The notes beneath the pieces were generated by a model. The model worked only from the letters and a program-made list of their open reading frames with translations. It was not told the origin of the DNA and made no database searches. Shown piece after piece: positions 48,834 to 61,875 of a stretch of DNA of 64,000 nucleotides (the first letter of the stretch is position 1; the number at the start of each line of letters is the position of its first letter). The translations under genes and the position numbers were made by a program. The stretch lies in NCBI GenBank assembly GCA_018894105.1, contig CM032126.1, positions 11,559,001-11,623,000 of the forward strand, read 5' to 3'. The DNA comes from Jacaranda mimosifolia. Its lineage: Eukaryota; Streptophyta; Magnoliopsida; Lamiales; Bignoniaceae.

Positions 48834-49850
48834 TTTGTAAGTCAATTGATGGAGCTTTCTACTATTTCACACATGCAGGCTGCACATATTGTACTTAGAT
48901 ATATTAAGGGCTCGTTTGCTTGAAATGATGTGATTAGAAGTGATACATAAGCAAATGATACATTTTAAGCCTATTAGGATAGAATATTTTAATTTTATGT
49001 TTGGTTGGTATGATTAGTATATAAATAAATTAAAATACAATATATAAATTTACTATTATATCCTTTATATTTTTTAATAAATTTTTCATAATTTTCTCAT
49101 TCTTTTCCATTTTTAGAATCATGGTTTAATTGAAAATAAGATAAAATATAGACCTTATTAAATCTTTGTAATTCTTATCACACCTAATCAAGCCTTCCCC
49201 CCCTTGATCCATTTTTCAAAAGCAACAATAAATAATGTAGGGCCTAGGATTTATCAAGGGCTTTGATCAATTGAAGCAAACATTAGAAGAGGCTTGATTA
49301 GGTATGTATAACACCTAATCAAGCCAAGCAAACAAGGCCTAAGGCAACTTCATGGTCTTGGTCTCTTTTTTGGCTTCAAATTCTTCACTCTCTCTTCGTG
49401 GTTTTAGTGATTCAAATTGAGCAAGTTGTGTTTGCACTAGACAATCCATCACTAGCTTTTGCATTTTTTCTTGGCTCTTCTCTCATTAGCTGGAAATCAA
49501 AGAAGCAAACAACCATCTCTAGGTCCTCTTTAGAGGCAGAGTATAGGGCATTTGCCTCCATTGGTTGTGAAGTTTAATGGCTACGTTATCTCCTCCATGA
49601 TCTCCTAATTGATCATCCTTATCCAGTCTTGATCTTATGTGAAAACAATTCAGCCTCCAAATAGCTGCAAAATCCAACTTTTCATGAACGATAAAAAATA
49701 TTGAGATCGACTACCACTTTATGGGAGAAAAGGTTGTCTCCGACCTTTTTAATTTATGCCTTGTGCCTCTTTAGTTTATTTGGTTGACATTTGCACTAAA
49801 CCCCTTGGTGCTATCCCACTTGGGATGAACATACTCAAGCTTGGATGATC
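48834..49850 (+). pseudogene. copia RT end and RNase H remnant, split by a MITE
   Basis: 48834-48907 encodes FVSQLMELSTISHMQAAHIV followed by LRYIK, the conserved end of copia RT. After the MITE, the RNase H is readable in changing frames, including [19 protein letters not shown] (a hallmark copia motif), a CENNSA block, and a DICTKPLG-like block near 49785. The region between the primer site and RT is deleted, so gag, protease, integrase and most of RT are missing. Confidence 0.85.
48908..49339. mobile_element. Tourist-like (PIF/Harbinger) MITE
   Basis: A 432-bp insert has inverted ends GGGCTCGTTTGCTTG and CAAGCAAACAAGGCC and a TAA duplication on both sides (48905-48907, 49340-49342). The three-base TWA target and GGSCYNGTTTG-type ends are typical of Tourist MITEs. 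Internal copies of CACCTAATCAAGCC occur near both ends. Confidence 0.8.
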
Positions 49851-49876
49851 GACATTCATTCCTCAGCTTGTGGGGA

Positions 49877-49980
49877 TATCAGCATACGAATTCCAGCTAC
49901 CTTAATAACAACTTTTGCTGACTAGAAGCTGTTTGCATTCTGTTATGATAAATAACAACCTTCACACATGTATTTATTTT
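49877..49980 (+). repeat. Right LTR of the outer copia element, first part
   Basis: Starts TATCAGCATACGAATTCC after a TGTGGGGA purine tract. It is cut at 49980 by the nested element and resumes at 63571. Confidence 0.85.
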
Positions 49981-50609
49981 TCTTGAAAATAATTGCACAT
50001 AAACAATTATTTGATCCATATAGAATAAAAAAGATGGTTCAATGTTACCTTTTAATCAGATGAAGTTTTATGAATACCATCCTTGATTGAAGCTCGCCTA
50101 CAAGCCTCTGATTGCACATAGACTCCAAGTTTCTCGATCCAATAATCTCCCAAGTATAGAATCCATGTTCTTTAATCTCAAGTGGCTTTCTCAATAGCTA
50201 CTCGCCTTGTGGGATTGCTACTAGAGCTTCCATAGACTTACACACCTTAAACCCTTGGAGATAATTTGGTGATACTTCAAGAAAGATTGAGAGAGAAGAA
50301 CATATAGAAAGTATATGGAGAGAGTGAACACTCAAGTCGTGTGTTACAAACTCCTAGGAAGAGTGCCTATTTATAGGTGAGTCTTTCAAGAGTCCAATCC
50401 AATTAGGAGTATCAAAGGAGATGTAGATAATGTCTATCCCTTAAAAGGGAGAGTTATCCACTTAGATATGGATAGGTATTATCTATTCACATCTTTTCAA
50501 AAAGAAGAGTTCTAATCTAAGAAGAACTACAACTCTTTCTAGATATTGATAAGATCTACCCAAATATGAATGCCATTGGGTTAAAAGTCAACTGACCCAA
50601 TTCGTAGCA
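49981..50609 (-). repeat. 3' LTR of the nested copia-like element
   Basis: About 629 bp; on the minus strand it starts TGCTACGAATTGGGTC. A TATA-like box, CCTATAAATAGGC, lies near 50368-50380 on that strand, in agreement with the orientation. Confidence 0.85.
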
Positions 50610-52339
50610 TCTTCCACTCATATATATTTGACTCAATCTCGTGAAAGTCATAATCTTTCTCAATCTCACGTCCTTTCTTTCATACAGGGAATAAAGTGCG
50701 CGACAAAGCGAGAAGAAATCAAGTGAGGAGAGTTATATTAAGCCATCACCTAACTAATATAACCACACAACTCAAAACTCTCTATGTACCCCAAACTATG
50801 TGGTTGCACTAGATCAAGCATCTCTGATCCCTGAGTATCAAGTAGAGCATGCTTGACTCTTTCCATTATGTATCTATGCTCATGACTATGTCACACTTTT
50901 GACTTAGTCGGTCAGCCTATGAGTTATAGAACAAGAGTGCCTTACCAACTTAGTTTTTCCTTGGCCCTTTATGCCAATTCGCTTAGTTTTGATAGCTTTA
51001 TTAGTCATGCTCTGACAGACCAGATTAATCATAGCCACTAGAGGCATGTTAAAGTAGCATCATCAAGCTTACACTTCATGGCATAGTCCAAAGTCCTAAA
51101 GGGTATAAAAATAATAAGGGCTCACATAGTGATGAAGTAGGGACTTATTTAGCCATTCTCCTTCAAAGTTGTCGCAAAGCACATGCTGTATGAATACATG
51201 CTATGATGGAGTTCCCACTCAATTTGGACATATAACACTCTTAAAATCATATACAAACCTTAGTCCAATCGCTGTTCAAGCACCTGACCTTCGCAACATT
51301 AGAAAAACACTTCAAAAATGCCTTCTAATAGTTCATATGTCCGCCTACGAGTAGGCTTTATGAAGTTGGACACACTTCATAATCGATCAAATATGATCTC
51401 ATCTTAGCTCCAAGCTAGGGAGAGTTTTAGTTATATACATATTTCTTAACCTTCATCATTGCTCAAAGTGCAAAGGCGAACATTCGCATATCTCTCAACT
51501 ATGCAAAAAGATCTCTAAATCTCGTCCTACTCGCCAATCTAAGCCTTGTGACATTCACATTTCACAAGTATAGTACTAATACATAATGAGCATACAAACA
51601 TATCTCATTAATCATAATATATTCTCACAAGTCATAAAATCAATTTTAACAAAATCCCCTGATGCAACATGCCTTTAGAGAACAATTCTATATAAAGGCT
51701 CAAAAAAGGGTTAAGTGATCACATTGCTTGTAGAAATATGCCTAAGAAGAATGCGAAGTACTTCTCATCAATGAAACAATATCTGGTATAAGTATGCTTT
51801 AGTACCCAAACAAAATTAGGTCCTTAAAGCATACAAGGTAGCTTCATTATCACAAAAATAATGATAGCACCACAGACATGCACCATCTCTAGAAGTAGCA
51901 AACCAGATAGCCTTCAACAAACTTAGACCCTCCAACAAACTTAGACCAATTCACTTAGACATCTAGGATCCACTTGACCGCATCTCAATATTTGTATCAA
52001 GGATCACTCTGACATCAATTCACCGTTACTAAGCATAAGACTAGTCAAGTATACATACAATATACTTCAAAACTTTCTCCAGCATTTACTTAAACAATAC
52101 TTGCTAGCATTTATTTCTTATTCAAATTTAAGGCATTTCTACTAAGAAAATAATCATAAAATAAAAGTCTATAAGAGTAGCATGATACATATATAATTAC
52201 TCTTAGAGCAAACTCCAGAGTACTATTGAATGATCTTGATGTCTAGACACCAAGTATGCATCTTCCTCTCCTATGTCCATCTCAAAAAGACAACCACTTT
52301 CAAGTGGTAACATTTCATGTCACTTATAGCCATCATATT
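50610..52339. other. Internal DNA of the nested copia-like element, 3' side
   Basis: No gene is recognised on either strand. The short open frame at 51169-51354 has no domain. Confidence 0.5.
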
Positions 52340-53610
52340 TGTTAAGTTACACTTTTGTCATTTAATTCGTATAATTTTCCCTTATGATTAATAGTAAAAA
52401 TGCTTAATTGTTGGATTTTAACTTTCATTTTATATTTTGTGCAGCAAATTGAATATTCGAGCTAAATGCAATTGAAAATTGAGTATTTGACATGCTTGGA
52501 GCAAAAATTGCATTCTAATGAGACGTGAAATGGAAGAAAAAAATAATTCGAGTACGGACGTGTTTTGCTTCCCAAGACTTTATGCAAATTTAATTAGGAA
52601 GCATTCAACTTTTTTTGACAATTGTACATTTTTGGGATGTTTTAATTTATATTTCTTTAATTAGGAGAATTTAAATTTTCCTACTTTGATAGGACTTTTA
52701 ATTAGTTTTCCAGTTGCATTAAAAGTAGTATGCTATTTATAGGGAACTAAGAATCCTTCATAGGAAGCCTTTTCATATCTTTGTATTCAACATATTTTAT
52801 TTTCCTGCGTTTTTCTTCTCTTCATGAGTTGCTGAACTCCTTTTATAGTCTAAGGGATTATCGAAATTTGGATTCTTCACTATTTGTGAGATCTAAATAA
52901 TTTATTTGTGTTTCTTATTTGTTGAGTATTTATTTATCTTCTATTTTGATTACGAATATTCAGGTTTATTGAATTTAAGGCCCAAATTTGATACTTAAAA
53001 TATTTGTTCTATTAATTAGAACGTTAAATCCGCAATTGTTTAATTGTTCTAATGCTTGTGGCAAATAACACAGTTATGTGTGTGGATATGCATGATTTAT
53101 GTTATGTGGATAAACAATCTAGTCCAAATGAACCCTGCTTGTGTGTGTTTGTTGGCTAGGGCTATTTCTCTCAAGTTTTTAATGCTGTTGATAAATTAAA
53201 TTCTAGAAGCATTTCTTTAGGGTTGTTTATTGGCAAGGGAAATAACTAACGAGCTTCTCTTAGTTACCGAGATAGTAAGGAGATATTAGTTATTAGGGCG
53301 TCCAAGTAACTATAATCAGTCTATTCAAGAAAAAAGGAATTTATCTTTGCATCAATGATCAAATCTATGAACCAAATTGAGATTTTACCTTAAACTAGAT
53401 TTCATTCTCATTGATTTCTTATTTGATTTATTTTACTTTTGAAATTCTAGGTTTTTCGTTTCATAAAAATCCCCTATCTTTTCTATTTTATTAATAAGCT
53501 TGAAAGAAATAAAATATACCAGTTCCTCTGGAATACGACCCTACTCACCACTGATTATAAATCATATCTTTAGAATAGGAATTTATTTTTGTTGGATTCA
53601 AAATCCACAA
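52340..53610 (+). repeat. Left LTR of the Athila-type element
   Basis: It matches the LTR at 57294 over its whole length with scattered substitutions and small indels. An LTR TATA-like box, GCTATTTATAGGG, is near 52732. Confidence 0.9.
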
Positions 53611-53615
53611 AATTT

Positions 53616-53633
53616 TGGCGTCGTTGCCGGGGA
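53616..53633 (+). other. Primer-binding region of the Athila-type element
   Basis: TGGCGTCGTTGCCGGGGA; the common Athila form has GCC for GTC. Confidence 0.8.
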
Positions 53634-53727
53634 TTGGTGTCAAATAATTTTGTTTCTTTCAATGCCTCGATCTTCTTGTATAGGTGAACTTTAATACTAT
53701 CCTGAGATTAAGAAGCGTGCTCGTAGA

Positions 53728-54410
53728 TTGTGGAAGGAGACTAGAGTGAAAAAGGAAGACAAATCATCACCTTCGGATCTCGATCTAGATACATCCAACT
53801 TAGTCAGTTCTAGCAATTCGGAACAAGAGGAAACAATGGCTCGTAAAAGAACTTTAAGGGAGTTAGCTGTACTGAATTTGACTCAACAAATGCTTTGTAT
53901 TGAGTATCCAGAGTTGGAAACACCTTTTGAATTAAAATCTGAAGAGCAAGTCAAGTTGTGAGCTTTTTCATTTTCCTTAGCAGACAAAGCTAAGGATTGA
54001 TTGTTTTATCTACCCCATGTTTCTGTTACTACATGGACAGAAATGGCAAGATTGTTTCTTGAGAAGTTTTTCCCTGCTTCACGCGTTACTAGTATTAGAA
54101 AAGAGATAAGTAGGATGAGGCAGAGATATGCAGAGAGTCTTCATGAATATTGGGAAAGGTTTAAACAACTTTGCACAAGTTGTCCACAACATGGTAAACG
54201 TACTGAGTGACTTCTCATTTAGTATTTTTACTGATGGAAAGGAGGATGATGAATACAGCAAGTCAAGAAGCCATAGTGAACAAAACTCCAAGTAAAGCTA
54301 GAGAATTAATTTCTATAATGGTTGCTGACTCCCAACAATTTGGATACTCTTGGGACCCTCTTAAAAGGGTCAATGGGGTAAGTAATTCATCTCTTGAGCG
54401 TTAGATTTCC
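53728..54410 (+). pseudogene. gag remnant of the Athila-type element
   Basis: The gag core is readable in blocks: a SFSLADKAKD motif, then TWTEMARLFLEKFFPASRVT, IRKEISRMRQRYAESLHEYW and ERFKQLCTSCPQH. Stops at 53959, 53998 and 54208 interrupt it. These blocks are characteristic of Athila Gag. Confidence 0.85.
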
Positions 54411-54896
54411 ACTTTAATTTCTCTTGTTCAGCAATTAGTTGTAGGAAATACACAACAAATCATGGCTTGTGGGATTTGTACTAACGTTGGTCATCCTATA
54501 TGCTCCAAGAGAATTCCTATGAACAAATCAATGCAGTAGGAGGATTTTTTGGACCACCGCAAAGAAAGTACGATCCCTACTTAAACACCTACAACCCACA
54601 ATGGAGGGATTGTTTGAATTTCAGTTACGGAGGGAGATCATAAAACTACCAATACTTCCAACAAAAACCACCTCTTCCATAGCAACCATCCTCTTTAAAT
54701 ACAAGTATGTCTATCGAAGAGATTTTTAAGTTGCTTGCGACTACCACAACAATTTCAACTAGAAATGCGAGGAAGTGTTAAAAACCTGGAGAACCAAATA
54801 AGTTAGCTAGCCACCTCAATAAGCAAGATGGAATTCAAAGGAAAATTGCTCTCTCAGACAGTTGTCAATCCTAAGTAGAACGTTAGCACGATTACT

Positions 54897-55800
54897 TTGA
54901 GGAATGGTAAGGAGTTGATAGAACCTAGCCAGAAGATACGAGAAAATACTATTGTGGAAGAAGTAGAGAGAGAGATTGTCATACCCCAAGATTCGGCTGA
55001 ACATTCACATGAGCCTAATGGTAAAGTGACAAGCTCATTGGTTGGACACCCTTTATTTTCTGAAAGGTTAGCTAAATCCAAAAGGCATGAAGAGGAAAAT
55101 GAGACTCTTGAAACTTTTCGCAAGGTCGAGGTAAATATCTCATTACTTGATGCAATCAAGCAAATACCTCGGTATGCTAAATTTCTCAAGAAATTGCGCA
55201 CAAACAAAAGAAATTAAAGGATAATGAAAGAATAAGTGTGGGGTAAAATGTCTCAGCAGTGATACAAAGGAAATTGCCCCCCAAATGCAAGGACCCAGAT
55301 ATGTTTACTATCCTTTGCAAAGTTAGCAATGTTGGAATTGAAAAGACCATGTGCAATCTTGGTGCTTCAATTAATGTCATGCCTCTTTCTGTCTACTCTT
55401 CCTTGAATGTTGGTCCTTTGAAAGAAATATGAGTAGTTATTTAACTTGCTATAGGTCTTTCGTATATCCCGAGAGAGTCCTAGAGGATGTGTTAGTATAG
55501 GTTAACGAATTGATTTTTCCCGCTGATTTTTATGTACTTAACATGTCTAAATATAACTCTCCTAATTCGTCGCAAATATTGTTGGGAAGACCTTTCCTTA
55601 GAATATCTAGGACGAAAATTGATGTGCATGATGGTACACTTACTATAGAGTTTGATGGTGATGTGAGTAAATTCAATATCTATGATGCCGTGAAATGCCT
55701 TAGTGATGAGTCTTGTGTTTTTGTTGTGGATATTTTTTATACTTTAACTCACGAAACCTTTGAGTTGAACGATGATGATAATTTTGTGATGTGAGGAATA
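54897..55800 (+). pseudogene. Protease remnant of the Athila-type element
   Basis: FRKVEVNISLLDAIKQIPRY and AKFLKKL are typical of the Athila gag-protease linker. The active site reads CNLGASINVMPLSV, with Asn (55355-55357) instead of the usual Asp. Then SQILLGRPFLRISRTKIDVH and TLTIEFDGDVSKFN follow in an open frame (55510-55794). It stops where RT should begin. Confidence 0.85.
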
Positions 55801-55975
55801 GCTATATCTAGCCAAAGACGTTAAAGAGAGGCGCTTTTTGGGAGGCCATCCAAACTTTCAATTTGTTGTTTATTTTTCTTTTAAAAAAAACATTTTTTAG
55901 GGTATTTAATTAACTTTATTAAATTTTTTTATGCAGAAGACGTCTTAAATTAGCCTGTGGGCACAGTTACTTTAG

Positions 55976-56125
55976 ACAGAAAAGCTCTTCAATCTACCTG
56001 TGCCTACGTCTTATTCAAGGACCTCTTCTGGCACGTTTGAATTATTTGACAGAAAAGCTCTTCAATCTACCTGTGCCTACGCCTTGTTCAAAGATTTCTT
56101 TTGGCATGTTTGAATTATTTGACAG
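55976..56125 (+). repeat. 73-bp tandem duplication in the Athila-type element
   Basis: ACAGAAAAGCTCTTCAATCT starts at 55976 and 56049, and the unit ends GTTTGAATTATTTG both times. Two copies are present. Confidence 0.9.
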
Positions 56126-57293
56126 ACGGGCCTTCTCTTCTCAGGGGATTCCCCCTTCCACCTTTCTTATGCATTTACATTCTTATTTTGAAATATTGAG
56201 GTCAATGTTTGGCTTAAGTGTGGGGGAGGAAATTTTGGATTCTTTTTGGCTTCAAACATGCATGAAATGACTCTTTATTCTTCTTACTTTGCTTCCAACA
56301 TGTGTTTTAATTCTTGATTTGTTAATTTTCTCATTGAAATTTTGCCTCTTTTCGATGCCTGTCCCTGAGGTAACACGTAAATAAATAGGTTGAATTAGGA
56401 CACATTGTAAGAATGGCATGAATAGTTGAATCCTTGTTTATTACACTTTGACTTGTTGCCTTATTGGTTGATTTGAATAAAAGATGTACGAGAGAATTAA
56501 TGCATATTATCCCTAATAATTGTCATGCATAGCGGGTTAAGTTTTCTAGGATTTGCCTTGATGAGCATATTTGGATTGAATTGTTGAGTTGAATGTACTA
56601 AGACGATGAAGGTGACTAGGTTTGACCATTTAATGCCTTCAAAAAAAAAAAGAAAAAAAAAGAAAAAGAGCACTGACTTGATTACTCCGCTAATCACTAA
56701 AATAAAGTGATTATGAGCAGGGACGATAACCATCTAGGTTTGTGACCGGCCGAGTAACCAGATGCATTCATCACCAATGGCTGTATTCGCATAAAAAGAT
56801 CAAATGACATTCTAGATAAATTATGGTCGGCTGAGTAACCAGGTGCATTCATCACTAATGTTTGTATTCACGTAAAAAGGTTGGTCCTCGCGCTGAATTT
56901 GGTGCAAAAAAAAGAGGGAGATCGAATAAGGTTTTTCCTTTCATCCTTTATGTTTTCGTGCATTCGACTTGTTATTTCTCCCTGAAAATGTGATATTGTT
57001 GCATGTTTTTGATAGTTGACCTTCTATATCTTGACTTGAAATGAACTTAATGAAGAAGTGTTAAATCCTTTTTACATTTCGAGTTTAAAGAGATTACAAG
57101 GGTAGCAGGTTATTTGTGTGACATATAAGGGTTCTTTCTATGAAGTGCATGTTCCTACTTGTGTCTTGATTTAACCCTCCAAAATTTGATAATTTGAACT
57201 ATATTGGGGACAAGCTGAGAAATAGGTAGAAGGGATATTGCGAAAGGTTGATAAATTGGGGCTATTGTATGCTTGAGGAAGTGTGGGTGAATT
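56126..57293 (+). other. 3' untranslated region of the Athila-type element
   Basis: Non-coding. AAGTGTGGGGGAGGAAATTT at 56216-56235 is a purine-rich block common in Athila 3' regions. A purine tract near 57275-57290 (GAGGAAGTGTGGGTG) lies directly before the right LTR. Two related blocks around GGCCGAGTAACCAG and GGCTGAGTAACCAG lie at 56748 and 56827. Confidence 0.65.
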
Positions 57294-58563
57294 TGTTAAG
57301 TTGCATTTTTGTCATTTAATTCGTATAATTTCCCCTTATGATTAATAGTAAAAATGCTTAATTATTGGATTTTAACTTTCATTTTATATTTTGTGAAATA
57401 AATTGAAGATTTGAGCTAAATGCAGTTGAAAATTGAGTATTTGACATGCTTGGAGCAAAAATCGCATTCTTGATGAGACAAGAAATGGAAGAAGGAAATA
57501 ATTCGAGTGCGAACGTGTTTTGCTTCCCAAGACTTTATTCAAATTTAATTGGGAAGCATTCAACTTTTTTTATAGTTGTACATTTTGGGATGCTTTAATT
57601 TATATTTTTTTAATTAGGAGAACTTAAGTTTTCCAACTTTGGTAGGATTCTTAATTGGTTTCCCAATTACATTAGGAGTAGTAGGCTATTTTTAGGGAGC
57701 TAAAAATCTTTCGTAGGGAATGTTTTCATATCTTTTCATTCATCATATTTTATTTTCCTGTGTTTGTCTTCTCTTTATGAGTTGCTAAACTCCTTTTCTA
57801 GCAGAATGAATTATCGAAGTTTAGATTCTTTAGTATTTGTGAGATCTAAATAATTGGTTCGTATTTCTTATTTCTTAAGGACTGATTTATCTTCTGTTTT
57901 GATTACGAATATTCAGGTTTATTGAATTTATTGCCCAAATTTGATAGCTTAAAATATTTGTTCTGTCAATTAGAACGATAAATCTGTAATTATTTAATTG
58001 TTCTAATGCTTGCGGCAAATAACATAGTTATGTGTGGGGATATGCATCATTTTTGTTATATGGATAAATAATCTAGTCTAAATGAACCCCGCTTGTGTGT
58101 GTTTGTTGGCTATTACTAGGTCTTTCTAGTTTTTAATGTTGTTGATAAATTAAATCCTAGGAGCGTTTCTTTAGGGTTGTTTATTAGTAAGGGAAATAAC
58201 TAATGAGCTTTTCTTAGTTATCGAGATATAAGGAGAGATTGGTTATTAGGGTGTCTCAGTAACTATAACCAGTCTATTCAAGAAAAAGGGAATTTATCTT
58301 TGCATCAATGATCAAATCTATGAACCAAACTGAGATTTTACTTTAGACTAGATTTCATTCTTATTTATTTCTTATTTGATTTATTTTACTTTTAAAATTC
58401 TAGGTTTTTCGTTTCATAAAAATTCCCCATCTTTCCTATTTTATTAATAAGATTGAAAGAAATAAAATTTACTAGTCCATGTAGAATACGACCTTACTCA
58501 CTACTGATTGCAAATCATATCTTTAGAGTAGGAATTTATTTTTGTTGGATTCGACACCCACCA
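57294..58563 (+). repeat. Right LTR of the Athila-type element
   Basis: It starts TGTTAAGTTGC and ends GACACCCACCA, followed by the ATATT duplication. Confidence 0.9.
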
Positions 58564-61500
58564 ATATTGTCATCCATAAACAATGAGAGAACAAATCCCT
58601 TCACTTATCCTAATGGATAACATACCATTAGTGACCTTATTCGATCATCGTTAAGCCTACAAAGAAATAGCTCGATGTAATCATAGCAATACTACTTGGA
58701 TGACAACTCAACTACAAATGGAGCTTTTCAAGCCATAATCTTACTTGTTTTACCCTACTGTTTGAATCTGTTGGATGATCCACATAGATCTCATTGTCCA
58801 TTTCTCATTTATATATGTCCATTCAAATCATCTAAGACAAACTTAGATGAAAGTAGCCATAATTGATAGCAATGGTGCAAAGAGAAAAATCTCGTAACTT
58901 AGGGAGAATATTTCACCTTTCTTTGAGTTTTACATATTAATCAACTCATTCGCTTATTACTTTGATCTTAAGAAACCACATATTTCTAATGGTTTTGCAC
59001 CTAGAGATTGATCATCTAGCTCTTACATTTTGTTCTTAGTTATCGAACTCACTTTCTCTTTTATATCAGCTATCCACTTCAAAAAATAAGTGAAATCACA
59101 AGTGTCATTTTAACTCATCAGCATTCACAAATAATAAGCATGAAGGATGCACACTTAATCTCATGTAACACTTCATGTTCACCCATATTTGTGAAAGTTG
59201 AGAGTATATTGTTTAAGTAAGATACTCCCATTAACATTAGAGTCGCTTCCATTGTCCCAACGATTACCAGATAAGCTTTAAGAAGCAACACCTTTCTTAG
59301 AAAAATGAGCGTCTCTTCAAGGATCTTGCAACTGATATAGTTTAAGATTCATTCAGGCTTCACATATGATCTAGTAAATCCTCCTCAAAGAAAATCTTTT
59401 TATGCAACTTAATCTTTTTTATTTTCTCCAATATGGTGTTCATCATCTTGTGAGAACATACGTTGTCAATTCCTTTAAGCGCATACCACAAATTTTGGCT
59501 TGCAACAATCTTATAGAAATTGGAGAATTATTTTGAGACACATATTTTCATGATATAGGCTACAACCAAGGATTATATCTCCTCAAGTGGTTTAAAATCA
59601 ATTTGAGCCATAAATCTAGTTTAACTAGAAGTACTTGACTCCTTAATTTTTGCAAGCCCATTTAGTTGCAAAGTGTTTGGAGTCATATCTTAACTTGCAC
59701 CACTATTTTTGCTTCCTATTAGTGCATTGAACCTCTATGTTCATGCCCTAGTTAATTCTCTACCCTTCCAAATAGCTTTAACAAACTTAGCACCTTTAAT
59801 TGGTAAGAAAGGGGTTGTACTAACTAATAGGGAGAAAAAAAAGAAAAATACAATGCATTGTTTAGTGTCTCTCATCCATAAGTCTGCACTCAGTTTTAGT
59901 GGACTAGCTTTGAGGACAAGTGACCCTTTTTCATTTTCCAGCAGGCCTTTCTTACTAGAAAAGTTTTTGAAAATGGAGACTGATCTTAGCGAGTAAGCAC
60001 AACATCCTCTAGCTATCATAGTTATTTTCCTAATAAACATGCCAAAAAATAAATGAAGAACTATTGAAAATACTAGCTTAATAACATTTTGAAAAAAATG
60101 TCTCTTACATGGACAAACTAAATTCAACTAATGACTCACAAGTGCTTTGGTTCGAAATAGATTATATCGGATAATTAGTGCTTTTTGTACATCTCCAATT
60201 AGTAGCTTACACCTATTATTGGGTTTGGAGAAATCAGCTCATGCCCATTGCTGAGCTTGAGGTATGACTTCACAACTGATAATACCTCTTTTGTTTGCGT
60301 CATGACTGCATAATACTTGATAATAGTCTATATTCTGCTCGATCTCCAATCGTATGCCAAGTGTTGTCAATATCTACTATCTAACAAAGAAAGAATTGAA
60401 AACACTAGCAAACAAAGTAATAAGAGAGCGTTGATAGTTAAACTTCAACTCAATACAATTACCAGTGAAGTAAACCACCTCAAGAGTTTCCAACACTTAA
60501 CATTTGTAGATATTTTGGTTGCTTCTATTATTATAGTGACGCTTATGTCACCTTGTTAGATCAATTTATGGTTCTAATTTTGCTATTTGCTTTTGTCTAG
60601 CTCATCCTTGATTGTGCCAATATCACCTTGATGGTTTGCATAAGCGACAAACGAAATCAATTAACTTTCCATAATCAGCCTCAAGTTTGGTGAATTTGTC
60701 AAAAATATGATTGGTAGCACAAACTAAATTTATCCATAAATCTGTTCAAATAGCGATTGAGGATAATTAGAATCTTTTATTGAGAGTGAACTCAGGTCAC
60801 AAATAGAGCTCAATTTGGTTAGAATTTCTTGTTTGCAGCTTAAACAATTTTAGAGCGCAAACTTAATTTTGATCCATTCATTGATTATCTAGCATCTAAA
60901 TCACAACAATATTAGGCAACCTGTTCATTTCTCATACTTAATTGACTTGAAATTACAACTGGTGAGATGGTCTAAGATTAATGAAATTAATTGTGCAAAT
61001 AGTATTGCCTAATATTTTATTCTAGACTTATATAAAATTAATTATTACTCCTTTATACCAAGCGAAATAAAAAATTTCGCAACTCAGGCTAGTAATCATC
61101 TCCTATTGAGTTACAAGGAATAATAAAAATTTATTGATCCTGAATAAAATAACAATTATCCAAATAAATATGCATGCCATATGTAAATATATATATATAA
61201 TTAATAATAACACCACTTAGGCTACATTGACATTTGGCGCTTTTTCATGATGAGATAATTTGGCATGATAGTAAGTAACAAAAATATCCCCCCTAAAAGA
61301 ATTGATTGAAGACAGTTCCAAAATAAATTGGTCTAATAAATGCATGCCCCAAATTATTAAAATATTACATTGATTTAAAGACTACTACATCAATCTAGTT
61401 ATAATAAAATTGAGGATACTATCCTTGTCACAAACTATCTCCCATAAATAAATAACCCATGATTAAATAATCAAAATAAGGCTTAATTTACATGAGCACC

Positions 61501-61578
61501 CAAATGTTAATATTTATGCATGCATAAGATAAAACATCCCATTTGAATAATCTCATTTGCATCATCTCATTTGCATCA

Positions 61579-61875
61579 TCTATACTATATATAAAGCACC
61601 TACCCCCTTTTCAGTATGTTTTGGGGTATTCTTTCTAAAATACCCCTATTGTTACTTTTTAATTCCTATAACTACTTAAGTAGTTACCTTTTTTCTTTTT
61701 TAATATTTATTTCTCTCCAATTTTTTCTTTTTCCTTCTTAGTTATTTTTTCTTTAACTTATCACTAACATTTAAATAAATGCATTAAAAATATTAAAAAT
61801 TATAGTAACATATAAAAGAGTAAATGAATGTCTATGAAATTTTAGCACAAACATCGAATGTACCAAAATTACTAG
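61579..61875 (+). mobile_element. Small Helitron candidate
   Basis: TCTATACTATATATAAAGC at the start and CTAG at the end, between host A and T, fit a 297-bp non-autonomous Helitron. The expected hairpin before CTAG is not convincing, so this is tentative. Confidence 0.35.

Larger units (their letters stand above)
52340..58563 (+). mobile_element. Athila-type gypsy element with gag-protease only
   Basis: LTRs are 52340-53610 and 57294-58563 (about 1.27 kb each, start TGTTAAGTT). The target duplication is a perfect ATATT (52335-52339 and 58564-58568). TGGCGTCGTTGCCGGGGA after the left LTR is the primer-site block typical of Athila elements. The interior is only 3.7 kb and holds gag and protease remnants; RT, RNase H, integrase and the envelope-like region are absent. 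Confidence 0.9.

Noticed and set aside
59741..60127. 128-codon minus-strand frame with a Phe run
   Set aside because: It has a low-complexity core and no motif. It lies in the decayed interior of a retroelement.
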